A stretch of DNA of 64,000 nt from Phytohabitans rumicis (GTDB taxonomy: Bacteria; Actinomycetota; Actinomycetes; Mycobacteriales; Micromonosporaceae): the NCBI RefSeq assembly GCF_011764445.1, contig NZ_BLPG01000001.1:9105316-9169315 (forward strand). Direction: 5' to 3'. Below are positions 47,930 to 58,300 of the stretch, piece by piece (positions within the stretch are counted from its first letter, which is position 1; the number at the start of each line of letters is the position of its first letter). The position numbers and the translations under genes are program-made. Under the pieces are notes generated by a model that saw only the letters and a program-made list of their open reading frames with translations, was not told where the DNA came from and did no database searches.

Positions 47930-50682
47930 GCCAGCACTCCGCGGAGCTTGTTCCGCGAGTTGACGTCGAGTTTGGTGAACACCTTGCGCAGGTGCCATTC
48001 CACCGTGCGGGGGCTGATGAACAGCTCGGCGCCGATCTCGGAGTTCGTCTTCCCACCGGCGGCGAGCTGGGCGATCTGGGCTTCCTGCGCGGTGAGGGCC
48101 TCCCGTACGTCGACCGCACGTTGGCGGACCGTCTCGCCGGTGGCCAGCAGTTCGCGGCGGGCGCGCTCGGCGAAGGCTTGAGCGCCGAAACCCCGCAACA
48201 TCTCGTATGCGGTGCGCAGGTGCTCGCGCGCGTCGCGGCGCCGGTTCTCGCGGCGCAGCCACTCGCCGTACACCAGGTGGGTGCGCGCGAGGTCAACGGC
48301 GATCCGGCTGCGCTGGAGCCGCTCGATGGCTTCGCGGTACAGCAGGTCAGCGGCGTGGCCGTCGCTGAGCAGCGCCTTCGACCGGGCCAGCACGCCGAGG
48401 GCCCAGTCCGTGCCGCTGGCGCCCGCTCGCTCCTCGAGTCGTCGCAGGGCGGCCGCGGCCGCGTCGGGGGCATCGGCGCGGGCGCCCGCCTCGACGAGCT
48501 CGACGAGGGCGAAACCGACGACCGCCAGATCGTCGTGCTCGCCCGCCCGCTCCGCGCTGGCCAGGGCGGCCTGGTACTGACCGAGGCCGTTGTACAGCAC
48601 CGCGGTCAGGTAGTGGCCCAAACCGACCGCCCGCCCTTCACCCCAGGTGGTCGCCCATTGGCCTTGGGCCTGGATCAGCGCCGCTGCCTGGGCATCCTCG
48701 CCACGCCAGGCGACGAGCACCAGCGAGGCATATCCGAGGGGCGAGTTGCCGGTCACCTCCGTGATCGCGTCGGACTCCTCGATCAGCGCCGAGGCCAGGT
48801 CGAACTCGCCGGCGTGCACGTGCACGGAGGCGCGGTAGGTCAGGGCCAGGGGAAGGAAGTTGAGCGCGCCGGCCTGCCGGGCGGCCCGGACCGCGTGCGT
48901 GGTCAGTTCGTGCCACGCCTCGTCGTCCCACAGGTCGCCGGCGACCATCCACGTCAGCCAGAGCCAGCGCATGATGTCGCCGTCGTTGCGTTCGGCGTCC
49001 CGCCGGAACGCATGCAGAGCGCGCTTCAACAGCGGCGCGGCCGGCACGTAGCCCTCGACGAACTGCGTCGCCAGGCCGTCGAGAAGTACGTCGACCTGCC
49101 GTGGCGGTTGCGGTCCCCGCGGTGCGGCGCGGGCGGCCTCGGCCGCCTCCCGCACTCCGATACCTCCGTTGAGGTGGCCGGCGAAGACCGCCGCTCCGAC
49201 CGCTTCGAGGTACGCCTCCCGCGCCTGCCGGTCATCGACGCGTTTCAATTGGTTGGCCGCGTCGAGCAGCAACGGCAGCGCCTCACCGCCGCGCCGGCGC
49301 GCGTAGACGATCTGGCCGCGGAGCCGGGCCAGCCGCCCGCGCAGGAGCTCGTCCGTCGGGCCCAGCTGCGCGGCGGCCAGGAGCTCGAGCGCCTCGTCGG
49401 GGGCCCCGGCCTCGAAGGTGGCCCGCGCCGCGGCCACCGCTCTGGCGCCGCGTCTGGCCGGGTCGGGTGTCAGCTCGGTGGCCCGCCGCAGGAACGCGGC
49501 GGCTGCCGCGATACCGCCGCGGGCCTGGGCCCGGTCGGCTGAGCGCTCCAGTTCGCCGGCTACGGCCTCGTCGGGTTCGACCGCGGCGTGGGCGCGGTGC
49601 CAGGCCCGGCGATCCGGGTCGGAGTCGGGGTCGGTCGCCTCGGCCAATGCCCGGTGCACGTCCCGGCGGTCTGCGGGGTCTGCCGCGCGATAGGCGGCCG
49701 AGCGCACCAGCGGATGACGGAACCGCACCCGCGCACCGAACTCGATCAGCCCTGCCGCCTCGGCCGCCGCCGCGGCGTCGGCGCCGATATCGAGCCGTTC
49801 GGCCGCCCGCCTGAGCAACGACGGGTCGCCCACCGGCTCGGCGGCCGCCGCCAGCAGCAGCCGCTGCGCCTGCGCCGGAAGCCCTCCGACGCGCCGCAGG
49901 AAACTCTGCTCGATCTGACTCGCCAGCGGCTGCGCGTCGGGACGCCCGAACCCGCCGGCCAGCTCCGCCGCCGTCAACCCTCGTGTCAGCTCCAGCAGGG
50001 CCAGGGGGTTGCCGCGGGTCTCGGCGACGATCCGGTCCCGGACGCCCTCGTCCAGCCGCCCGGGGAACACCGCGTCCAGCAGCGCACGCGCATCGCTCTC
50101 ACGCAAACCCCGGATCTCGAGCTCCGGCAGTCCCGTCAACCGGTCATCGCCCGGACCCTGCGTCGGTGCACGCACCGCGAACACCAAGGCCACCGGCTCC
50201 ACAAGCAGCCGGCGCGCCACGAAGGCCAGCGTCTGCGCGGAGACCCGATCGAGCCACTGAGTGTCGTCCACCACACAGACGAGCGGCCGCTGCTCGGCCA
50301 CCTCGGCCAGCAGGCTGAGCACCGCCAACCCGACGAGGAAACGGTCCGGCGCGTTTCCCGCTCTCATTCCGAACGCGATGGACAACGCATCACGCTGCGG
50401 GCCGGGAAGGCGGTCGAGGTGTCCCACGACCGGCACGCACAGCTGGTGCAGCCCGGCGAATGCCAGCTCCATCTCCGACTCGACGCCGGCGGCCCGCAGG
50501 ACCTGACATCCGGCCGCGTTGCCCACCAGGTGCTCGACCAGTGCGGACTTGCCGACCCCGGCCTCGCCGCGCAGCACCAGTGCCTGACTCTGCCCGGCCT
50601 TGGCGTCCGCGACCAACCGATCCAGCGCCTCGCACTCACTACGCCTGCCACGCAGCCCGCGCCGAGGAGCGCTGCTCGACAT
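47926..50682 (-). CDS. LuxR-family LAL regulator (AAA + TPR-like + LuxR HTH)
   Basis: 918 residues. An N-terminal AAA_16 ATPase (Walker A LRGEAGVGKSALVEHLVG at about 38-55; Walker B VCVVDDTQWLD) and a long alpha-helical sensor region are followed by a C-terminal LuxR HTH (LTAQEAQIAQLAAGGKTNSE, then IGAELFISPRTVEWHLRKVF). LAL regulators are often pathway activators of secondary metabolite clusters. Neighbours give no clear target. It is convergent with the cyclase-like gene, overlapping by 4 bp. Confidence 0.92.
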   Translation of the reverse strand: MSSSAPRRGLRGRRSECEALDRLVADAKAGQSQALVLRGEAGVGKSALVEHLVGNAAGCQVLRAAGVESEMELAFAGLHQLCVPVVGHLDRLPGPQRDALSIAFGMRAGNAPDRFLVGLAVLSLLAEVAEQRPLVCVVDDTQWLDRVSAQTLAFVARRLLVEPVALVFAVRAPTQGPGDDRLTGLPELEIRGLRESDARALLDAVFPGRLDEGVRDRIVAETRGNPLALLELTRGLTAAELAGGFGRPDAQPLASQIEQSFLRRVGGLPAQAQRLLLAAAAEPVGDPSLLRRAAERLDIGADAAAAAEAAGLIEFGARVRFRHPLVRSAAYRAADPADRRDVHRALAEATDPDSDPDRRAWHRAHAAVEPDEAVAGELERSADRAQARGGIAAAAAFLRRATELTPDPARRGARAVAAARATFEAGAPDEALELLAAAQLGPTDELLRGRLARLRGQIVYARRRGGEALPLLLDAANQLKRVDDRQAREAYLEAVGAAVFAGHLNGGIGVREAAEAARAAPRGPQPPRQVDVLLDGLATQFVEGYVPAAPLLKRALHAFRRDAERNDGDIMRWLWLTWMVAGDLWDDEAWHELTTHAVRAARQAGALNFLPLALTYRASVHVHAGEFDLASALIEESDAITEVTGNSPLGYASLVLVAWRGEDAQAAALIQAQGQWATTWGEGRAVGLGHYLTAVLYNGLGQYQAALASAERAGEHDDLAVVGFALVELVEAGARADAPDAAAAALRRLEERAGASGTDWALGVLARSKALLSDGHAADLLYREAIERLQRSRIAVDLARTHLVYGEWLRRENRRRDAREHLRTAYEMLRGFGAQAFAERARRELLATGETVRQRAVDVREALTAQEAQIAQLAAGGKTNSEIGAELFISPRTVEWHLRKVFTKLDVNSRNKLRGVLA

Positions 50683-50769
50683 CCACCACCACCCGCGCAG
50701 GTCAAGGGCCAGACCCTGATCAACTCGGGTCGCCCCCCATGATGCAACGCGTGGCCGCGGTCCGTACAG

Positions 50770-51936
50770 TCAGCCGCGTGCGACGGTCACCGCGACCGCC
50801 GCGGCGGCGACCAGCGCGACGAGGGCGACGATCGCGCCCACACCGGCCCCGGCGCCGGCCACCGGGGCCAGCAGCACGAGGGCCGAGGCGCCGAGCGCGA
50901 CGGATGGCCGTACGGTGGAGCGAGGCACGATCGGCGCGTGGCTCACCCACAGCAGCGCCAGGAACGCCGCCGTCGGGACCGCGACCAGGTAGCCCGTGGC
51001 GAGCGTGCCCAGCGTGTGGTGCGCCCCGGTCTGCCGGACAGCGACCTCCAGGCCCGCCCCGAGCGCGGCGAGGGCGGCGAAGACCCCGTAGTGGCCGTAG
51101 CCCCACAGGTACGAGCGCTCACGACGGGTGGACAGTCCGTCCGCGCTTGGCTCCAGCTCGTAGAGCCACCACAGCGCGAACAGCAGCACCAGGCCGGAGC
51201 CGGCGACGACGACCAACGATCCGTCCAGACCGGAGGTGAGGACATCGGCGATCCCGGTCGACACCGCCAGAACACTCTCCCCCAGCAGGATGATGGCGAA
51301 CAGCGCGTACCGCTCGGCGATGTGGTGTGGATGCCAATTCGTGGGTCGGCTGCGCTCGGCCCACGGGGGAACGCTGAGTTCGGCCACGGCCAGGGCCGCG
51401 AACCCCACGGTCAGCGCGGCGCCCGTGAGCACACCGAGCTCATCCAGCAGCAGGCGGACGAGCCAGAGGAGTTCGAGCGTGCCGATACCCGCGGCGTACC
51501 GGACGGCCGTCCGGCGGCCCTCCGGATCCTCCCGTGCCGCCCGCAGCCACAGCACGACCAGCCCCGCCCGCATCAGCAGGTAGCCGAACGTCACCATCCG
51601 GTAGTCGCCGTCCTCGGACGCGGACGGCACGCCGGCGGCCAGGACGAGCACCCCGCCCATCTGCAGCAGGGTGAGCAGCCGGTACGGCACGTCGTCGGTG
51701 TCGTAGGACGAGGCGAACCAGGTGAAGTTCATCCATGCCCACCAGATGGCGAAGAACACCTGCAGGAACGGCCCCACGACCGCTGCGGCGTGCCCCTCGG
51801 CCAACCCGTGACCGAGCTGCAGCACGACCGCCGCGATCGCCACCACGAACGTCAGGTCGAACAGCAGCTCCAGTTGTGTCGACGCCCGGTGCGGCTCGTC
51901 GACGGCACGCCCCGTCATCCGCTCGTGTAGCTCCAC
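50770..51936 (-). CDS. ltrA: LtrA-family membrane protein (low temperature requirement protein A)
   Basis: 388 residues; GTG 51936 or ATG 51918. ASTQLELLFDLTFVVAIAAV is the defining N-terminal block (ELFFDLxFV), and about ten membrane helices follow, with HPHHIAERYALFAIILLGES in the middle, the second signature of the family. First described in Listeria; biochemical function is unresolved. There is no obvious operon partner; an 86-bp gap separates it from the LAL gene. Confidence 0.88.
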   Translation of the reverse strand: MELHERMTGRAVDEPHRASTQLELLFDLTFVVAIAAVVLQLGHGLAEGHAAAVVGPFLQVFFAIWWAWMNFTWFASSYDTDDVPYRLLTLLQMGGVLVLAAGVPSASEDGDYRMVTFGYLLMRAGLVVLWLRAAREDPEGRRTAVRYAAGIGTLELLWLVRLLLDELGVLTGAALTVGFAALAVAELSVPPWAERSRPTNWHPHHIAERYALFAIILLGESVLAVSTGIADVLTSGLDGSLVVVAGSGLVLLFALWWLYELEPSADGLSTRRERSYLWGYGHYGVFAALAALGAGLEVAVRQTGAHHTLGTLATGYLVAVPTAAFLALLWVSHAPIVPRSTVRPSVALGASALVLLAPVAGAGAGVGAIVALVALVAAAAVAVTVARG

Positions 51937-52055
51937 ACCGCGTAGGACCGGACAACCGGGCGGTTTGTGACAGGCTGATCTCTCCTGGACGGGCTGTCAC
52001 AGGCGGCGGGGCTGTTCGGTCTTAGCTGCGGACCGGATCAGACAGGAGCTCTGCT

Positions 52056-52808
52056 GTGGCTGTAGCGGCGATGATTGCCGAGTTCGACGACGTCGCGGGC
52101 TGGACCGCCGACGCGGTCGAGCAGCTCGGGGATCGGTACGCGATACCGGCCGCCTGCCGTGGCAGCTCGAACCCGTCGGCCTTGGCCTGGCTGGCCGAGG
52201 CGTGCGAGCTGTCCGCCGGGAGCAGGCTGCTGGATGTCGGTGCGGGCGCGGGCGGTCCGGCCGCGTGGGCAGCCGAGCGGTTCGGGGTCCGTCCCGTCCT
52301 GTTGGAACCGATGCAGACCGCATGCAGGGCCGCCGCCCGGCTCTTCGGGCTTCCGGTCATCACCGCCGACGGAGCCAGGATTCCACTTCGGGCGGGGTCG
52401 GTGGACGTGGCCTGGTGCCTGGGTGTGCTGTGCACCGTCGAGGACAAGGCCGCTCTGCTCCGGGAGATCCATCGGGTGCTGATGCCCGGTGCCTCGCTGG
52501 GCCTGCTGGTGGTCGTTGCCCGAAGCCCGCAAACCCTTCCGGTTCCGGAGGGCAACCACTTCCCGACCCAGGAGGAGCTCGGGGCGCTCCTGACCCGTAC
52601 GGGATTCAAGCTGCTCGAGCAGACCAGCTGGCCCGGTGGTGCGCCGCTGTCCTGGTCGCGGCGGGTCGAGCAGGTCCGCGCGGCCGTCGCCGCGAGGCAC
52701 CACGCGGCCCGTGCATACGCGTTGGCGGTTCGTCAAGGCGAGCGCTTCGGCCGCTTGTTCGCCACCGAGCAGGTCTCGATGCAACTCATTCATGTGAGGC
52801 GCCCGTGA
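52056..52808 (+). CDS. SAM-dependent methyltransferase
   Basis: 250 residues from GTG 52056. Motif I LLDVGAGAGGPAAWAAERFG, then PVLLEPMQTACRAA, and VDVAWCLGVLCTVEDKAALL followed by HRVLMPGASLGLLVVV, a class I methyltransferase of the ubiE/small-molecule type. Its stop overlaps the GTG of the ferritin-like/CDGSH gene (GTGA), so the two are co-translated. A natural-product tailoring role is conceivable; the substrate is unknown. Confidence 0.85.
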   Translation: MAVAAMIAEFDDVAGWTADAVEQLGDRYAIPAACRGSSNPSALAWLAEACELSAGSRLLDVGAGAGGPAAWAAERFGVRPVLLEPMQTACRAAARLFGLPVITADGARIPLRAGSVDVAWCLGVLCTVEDKAALLREIHRVLMPGASLGLLVVVARSPQTLPVPEGNHFPTQEELGALLTRTGFKLLEQTSWPGGAPLSWSRRVEQVRAAVAARHHAARAYALAVRQGERFGRLFATEQVSMQLIHVRRP

Positions 52809-54547
52809 ATCATCCAGAACCGCGGCTCGACGGTCTTCGCCAGCACCTTCAATGGGCGATCGAATTGGAACACGCCACTCTGCCGCCGTACCTCTGCGCG
52901 CTCTACTCGCTTGACCCATCGCGGAACCCCGAAGCCGTACAGGTGGTGGGCAGCGTCTTCGTCGAAGAGATGATCCACCTGGCGCTGACCGCGAACCTGC
53001 TCAACGCCGTCGGCGGGCACCCTCGGCTGGACACGCCGCGGATGCTGCCGCGCTATCCCAGGCGCCTGCCCCACGGCGACCGCTCTCTGGAGCTGTCACT
53101 GGTTCCGTTCGGGGCCGAAGCACTCGAGATGTTCCTCCGCCTCGAACGGCCGGCACCGCCCGGTGCTCCGGCCGAGGGCGACAACTTTGACACGATCGGG
53201 CAGTTCTACGGCGCGATTGAGGACGGACTGCGCCGCCTGTGCGTCGAACTCGGCGAGCGGAAGGTGTTCAGCGGTGACCCGGCTCGCCAGGTCACCGCCG
53301 GCCCATTCCGGCACAGCGGCGGGCGACTGGCAGCGGTCACCGATCTCGACTCGGCATTGGCCGCGCTGGAGGAGATCGTCGAGCAGGGCGAAGGCACAGC
53401 GCGTGGCGAGGTCTGGGACGGCGACCAGGACATCTTCCATCCGGACCGGGACGAGGTCGCGCACTACTACCGGTTCCAGGAGCTCAAGATGGGCCGGCGA
53501 TACCGGCGCGGTGACACCCCGCAGTCCGGGCCGACCGGCGAGACCCTCTCGGTCGACCTCGACGGCGTCTATTCGATGCGACGCAACCCGCGTCTGGCCG
53601 ACCACGCTCCAGGTAGTCCGATCCGGACCGCCCAGGAAGACTTCAACCACACCTACTGCGCCGTGCTGCGGTTGTTGGAGCAGGCGTTCAACGGCAGCCC
53701 GGAGATGCTCGGCGTCGCGACCGGCACCATGTACGCCCTCAAGGCCCAGGCGCAGGGCCTGTTTGAGATGTCCGATGGCGAGGGCACAACCGCCGGCCCG
53801 ACATTCGAGTACGTACCACCGGAGTCCCGGGCGGCGAGCCGCCGGATCGTGGTACTCCCCGATGGGCCATACGTCGTCCACGGACGGATTCCGCTGCGCC
53901 GCAAACGCAAGATCGTGTCCGCGGAGAACGCCGCGCTGACGTGGGAAACCGGTGACGCCATCGCGACCGGGGACACGTATGTGCTGTGTCGCTGTGGCCG
54001 CTCCGGCTCGAAACCGTTCTGCGACGGTACGCACGCGGTGATCGGGTTCGACGGCACGGAGACGGCGGACGTTAGGTCGTACGAGGAATTGCAGCACGTC
54101 CACGACGGGGTCGGCATCTCGGCCCAGCGGGTGGGCGAGCTGTGCATCCACGCCGCGTTCTGTCTCGGCCGCACCAGGCCGATCGCGGCGATGCTCGCGG
54201 ACAGTGCCGACAGCGATGTCCGCTCCAACATCATGGGGCGGATCGACCACTGCCCGTCCGGGTCGTACAGCTACGCCCTGCACCGCGGGGGCGAACCAAT
54301 CGAAGCCGACCTGCCGCAGGCCGTTTCGGTCCTCGCGGAGGAGAACGGTCTGGCCAGCGCCCTTTGGGTCACCGGAGACGTGCCTGTCGTCCGGGCGGAC
54401 GGTCAGCCACTCCAGACCCGGAACAGGATGACGCTGTGTCGCTGCGGCCACTCCGCCAACAAGCCCCTTTGCGACGGAACCCACCGCGAGATTGACTTCC
54501 GCGACGAGCACGCCGGTGAGGTTCGGGCCGAAGCCGCGCCAGGGTAG
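52805..54547 (+). CDS. ferritin-like (VioB-type) domain fused to two CDGSH iron-sulfur motifs
   Basis: 580 residues from GTG 52805. The N-terminal ferritin-like domain (HLQWAIELEHATLPPYLCAL, then VFVEEMIHLALTANLLNAVG) has the ExxH pattern for a diiron site, as in the iminophenyl-pyruvate dimer synthase/VioB-like family. The C-terminal third carries CRCGRSGSKPFCDGTH (about 393-408) and CRCGHSANKPLCDGTH (about 544-559), both perfect CDGSH [2Fe-2S] motifs. Between them RVGELCIHAAFCLGRTRPI resembles the divergent 4Fe-4S mono-cluster domain. A four-metal-site protein of this layout implies redox chemistry with internal electron transfer; the reaction is unknown. Confidence 0.82.
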   Translation: MNHPEPRLDGLRQHLQWAIELEHATLPPYLCALYSLDPSRNPEAVQVVGSVFVEEMIHLALTANLLNAVGGHPRLDTPRMLPRYPRRLPHGDRSLELSLVPFGAEALEMFLRLERPAPPGAPAEGDNFDTIGQFYGAIEDGLRRLCVELGERKVFSGDPARQVTAGPFRHSGGRLAAVTDLDSALAALEEIVEQGEGTARGEVWDGDQDIFHPDRDEVAHYYRFQELKMGRRYRRGDTPQSGPTGETLSVDLDGVYSMRRNPRLADHAPGSPIRTAQEDFNHTYCAVLRLLEQAFNGSPEMLGVATGTMYALKAQAQGLFEMSDGEGTTAGPTFEYVPPESRAASRRIVVLPDGPYVVHGRIPLRRKRKIVSAENAALTWETGDAIATGDTYVLCRCGRSGSKPFCDGTHAVIGFDGTETADVRSYEELQHVHDGVGISAQRVGELCIHAAFCLGRTRPIAAMLADSADSDVRSNIMGRIDHCPSGSYSYALHRGGEPIEADLPQAVSVLAEENGLASALWVTGDVPVVRADGQPLQTRNRMTLCRCGHSANKPLCDGTHREIDFRDEHAGEVRAEAAPG

Positions 54548-54621
54548 TCGAGATTCCTCGTCCTGGGCGAAGAGTGCGATTCTGGCTATTCGGACGGGAC
54601 GGTCGTGCTTGTCTGAAGGCT

Positions 54622-55254
54622 GTGGACACTCGTTCCTTCACCCGGTTTGGCGGCGCCGCCGCCGTCGCCACCATCATGAGTCTAGGGTTCGCCGCACCGG
54701 CGTCGGCCGCGGCGACAGCCACGATCGATCCGGCGGACACGGGTACGACCGCGGCCGCGTTCGCGACCCAGAAGTGCGATGCGGCGCTCGGCGGCGGCCC
54801 GTTCGCGGGCGACGACGTCTGGGTCTTCGCGTTACGTACACCGCAGCAGGGCACCTTCGCGTCATTGGCACTGACGTTCGCCACCGAGGGCGGCCCCGTG
54901 ACGGAGACCATCACCACCAGCGCGGCGGGCGACCGCGCGATCGTCGGCGACAAGGCGTGGATCAGGACGTCGGCGGGGGCGACCGCGAGCGGCGAACTGG
55001 TCAATCCGTTCAACCTCACCGGCGCGACCGCGGAGATCACGGGCACGGACGGCGCCTTCGACCTGGCGCAGACCTGCCCGGCCGGCGGAGGCGGCCTCCC
55101 GGTGACCGGTCGGTCGCGGTCCGGGCTGACCGCGGACGCCGTCGCCACGCTCGGTGGCATGCTGGTCCTCAGCGGCCTCGCACTGCTCATCGCGCTGCGC
55201 CGACACCGCACCGAGACAGTGACCAGCACCGTCGGCCGTCACCGGCGCGTTTGA
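54622..55254 (+). CDS. LPXTG-type cell-wall-anchored surface protein
   Basis: About 210 residues from GTG 54622, with GAAGG just upstream (GTG 54574 is an alternative). The signal peptide VDTRSFTRFGGAAAVATIMS ends near PASAAA. The mature domain has two cysteines (QKCDAAL and AQTCPAG) and a Gly-rich linker. The sorting signal is GGLPVTGRS, followed by a hydrophobic helix and a basic tail RRHRTETV. Sortase would link it to peptidoglycan. No sortase is nearby. The adhesive or structural role is unknown. Confidence 0.78.
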   Translation: MDTRSFTRFGGAAAVATIMSLGFAAPASAAATATIDPADTGTTAAAFATQKCDAALGGGPFAGDDVWVFALRTPQQGTFASLALTFATEGGPVTETITTSAAGDRAIVGDKAWIRTSAGATASGELVNPFNLTGATAEITGTDGAFDLAQTCPAGGGGLPVTGRSRSGLTADAVATLGGMLVLSGLALLIALRRHRTETVTSTVGRHRRV

Positions 55255-55259
55255 TCTCA

Positions 55260-55338
55260 CTTGGTGGGCCGAACCGGGATCTTGCGTCCGGTTATGTCGG
55301 GCATTTCCGCCCGCAAGATCCCGCCCTGCCCCACCAAG
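55260..55338. terminator. long imperfect hairpin after the LPVTG gene
   Basis: CTTGGTGGG (55260-55268) pairs with CCCACCAAG (55330-55338), and inside it GGGATCTTGCG (55276-55286) pairs with CGCAAGATCCC (55312-55322). The loop is about 25 nt. It starts 6 bp after the stop and sits at the convergence with the SARP gene. Confidence 0.65.
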
Positions 55339-55343
55339 AAAGA

Positions 55344-58300
55344 TCAAGAGGTGCAACGTGCTCGAGGCGTCTTGCGGCGCGGGTGAGGAAAATCGAAAGA
55401 TGTTGAGCTGCCGCGACGGGCGTCGCGGTAGCTCAGAACTCGGCCCGCGCCCAGCCCTGGCCTGCCTCGCCGATCAAGGACTTTCGCGTCGATCAAGGGC
55501 ATACGGTCGTGGATTGGAGATCGGACCACGGCCATATGCCCTTGATCGACGCGACGGCGCCGGGCGGGGCTATGGTGGTTCGGGGTGGGTTGGGTCAGTA
55601 GGCCGGTCACGTCGTTCGCTTTGCTGGTGTGGCCGAGGCGCAGGTAGAGGGCGCGGGCCTCGTTGAACACGCGTCGCGCGGCTGGCGGATCGATGCTCGC
55701 GTACGCGCGCCCCAGTGTGGTCAGCGTCGCGGCCTGGTAGGAGAGCCAGCCGCGGGTGCGCCAGATCGCGACGGACTCGGTCAGCAGGCTGGCCGCCTGG
55801 GCCGGCCGACCGTGGGCGAGCTCGATCTCACCCAGCACGGCGAGCGCGTCGGCGAGGTGGTGGGGCATGTGGTATTCGCGGGCGATGGCGAGCGCGGCGT
55901 CGGCGTGGACGCGCGCGCGGGGATCGCCGCGCCGTAGCTGGAGGCGGGCGAGGGCGAGCAGGGTGAGCGCCTCGGTGTAGTTGTCGCGGAACCGGTGGGA
56001 GATGGCCAGCGACTCGGCCAGGTGCCGCTCGCTGGAGTCCAGGTCGCCCATCTCGAGGTGGCCGATGCCGAGGAACTGCAGGACGGTCGCCTCGTACCGG
56101 GCGTTGCCCAGGCGGCGTGCGGCGGACAGCGCCTCGGTCAGGTGCGTGACGGCGCGGTCGAGCCGGGACTGTTCGCGGTGGGCCAGCGCGAGGGCCACGT
56201 GGGCGCGCGCCTGCCCGCCGGGGTGGGCGGCGCCTTCGGCGCGGTGCAGTGCGCGGGTGGCGGCGTCGAGGGCGTCGAGGTGGCGGCCTTGGGCGGTGAG
56301 CGCCCACGAGTGGGTGACTTCGGCGTCCGCGATACCGCGGGCGTCGCCGAGCCGGGTGAACATGTCCAGCAGCCGCTCGGCACTGGCCCCGGACTCGGTC
56401 ATCGCCTGGTCGGGTGGGGCGTCCGCGATCCAGGTGCGGACGTCGACCAGCCCGCGCAGCATCACGGCCTCGCCGCGCAGGTTGCCGGCGTGCTGGCAGG
56501 CGCGCATGACCCGGCTGTTGGTCGCCGCCCAGTCGGCGTACATGCCGCGCAGGTCGAAGTACTTCTCCAGGCAGCCGGCCAGGTCGAAGGCGAGTTCCTC
56601 CAGGCCGAGGTCGCAGGCTTGGCGTACCGCGGACAGCAGCGCGGCGCGTTCGGCGTCGAACCAGCGCACCGGATCGGGCGGCGGTACGCCGGCACTCTCC
56701 AGGGCGATGGGCGGCCGCGGCGCGGAGCCGCTGATCGGTGCGTAGCAGGGGCCGGGCACGTGGGGAGCCATCCGTTCGGCGAGCGCCAACCATCCGCCAA
56801 GGCCGAGCCGTAGCGCCCGGATGCGTTGCTCGGCGGTCAGGTCGGCCTCGGCGCGTTCGCGGGCGAACAGCCTTACCAGGTCGTGCAGGCGGTACCGGAG
56901 CTGGCCGGCGCGGTCGCTGCCGACCAGGGTGAGCAGCTGGGCGTCCACAAGGGACTCGACGCACTGGTCCGCCCGGTGGCTGGACGTCTCGAGCACGGCG
57001 ACCGCGAGCCAGGTGGTGAAGTCCGGCACGTCGAACAGGCCGAGCAGGCCGAACAGGCGCCGGGCCGGCGGCTCCAGCGCCTCGTAGCTCAACGCCAGCG
57101 ACGCGCGGACCGCCAGGTCGCCGGTCGCCAACTGGTCCAGCCGGTGCCGTTCGTCGCCGAGCAGCGCGGCGAGGTGCGCCAGCGGCCAGCCGGGGCGAGC
57201 GGTGAGGCGGGCTCCGGCCACCCGGATGGCCAGCGGCAGGCCGCCGCACAGGCGCACCACCTCGGCGGCGTCGGCCCGCTGCCGGGTGATCCGATCCTCG
57301 CCGGCGATCTGGCCGAGCAGATGGGTCGCCCCGGCCGCGGAGAGCGTCCCGAGCTCGATCCAGCGGGCGCCCTCCAATCCGGTCAACCGCGGCCGGCTGG
57401 TGATGAGTACCGCGCACGTCGCCGCGCCGGGCAGCAGCGGCCTGACCTGTTTCGCGGAGGCGGCGTTGTCGAGGACGACGAGGATCCGGCGGTCCGCCAT
57501 CAGGCTGCGATACAGCGACTTCCGTTCGGTGGGGTCGGTGGGGATCGCCCGCCAGTCGACGCCGAGGGCGCGGAGGAAGAGCGCGAGCGCGTCCGCGGGG
57601 TCCGGCGGTGTGCGTTCCGCGCCGCGCAGGTCGATGTGCAGTTGGCCGTCGGGGTAGGACCGGGCGATCTGGTGCGCGACGTGCACGGCGAGGGCGCTCT
57701 TGCCGATGCCCGCCATGCCGGCGATGCCGGCCACGGCGAGCGCCGTGCGTCCGTGCCCGTCGCCGGGTGCCAGCCACTCGGCCAACGCCGCGACCTGGTC
57801 GGTGCGTCCGGTGAAGTCCGGCAGGTCGGGCGGGAGCAGCGCGGGGAACGGCGGCCGCGCCAGGTCGACGGCGAGTGCCGGATCGGCGGCGAGGATGAGC
57901 CGGTGCAGCCGTTCCAGATCGACGCTGGGTTCGGCGCCCAGCTCCGCGACCAGCAGGCGCCGGATCCGCCGGTACTGGTCCAACGCGGCCGCCGGCCGGC
58001 CGGCCCGGTAGTTGGCGAGCATGAGTTGGCGGGCCAGCCGCTCGTCCATCGGATGCGCGAGGGCGACGGCGGCCGCCCCGGACAGCATTTCGGCGTACTC
58101 GCCGAGGCGCAGCAACACGTCGTGGTGGTCCAGGGCGGCGCTGAGCCGCTCCTGACTCAGCGCGTCGCGGAGCCCGTCGAGCCACGCGCCGTCGAGGCCG
58201 GCGAACGCGTCATCGCGCCACAACGCGAGCGCCCGGGTGAACAGCGCGTGGGCGCGTTCGTCGGCGGGCGCGGCGCGGGCCTCGGCAACGAGCCCGCGGA

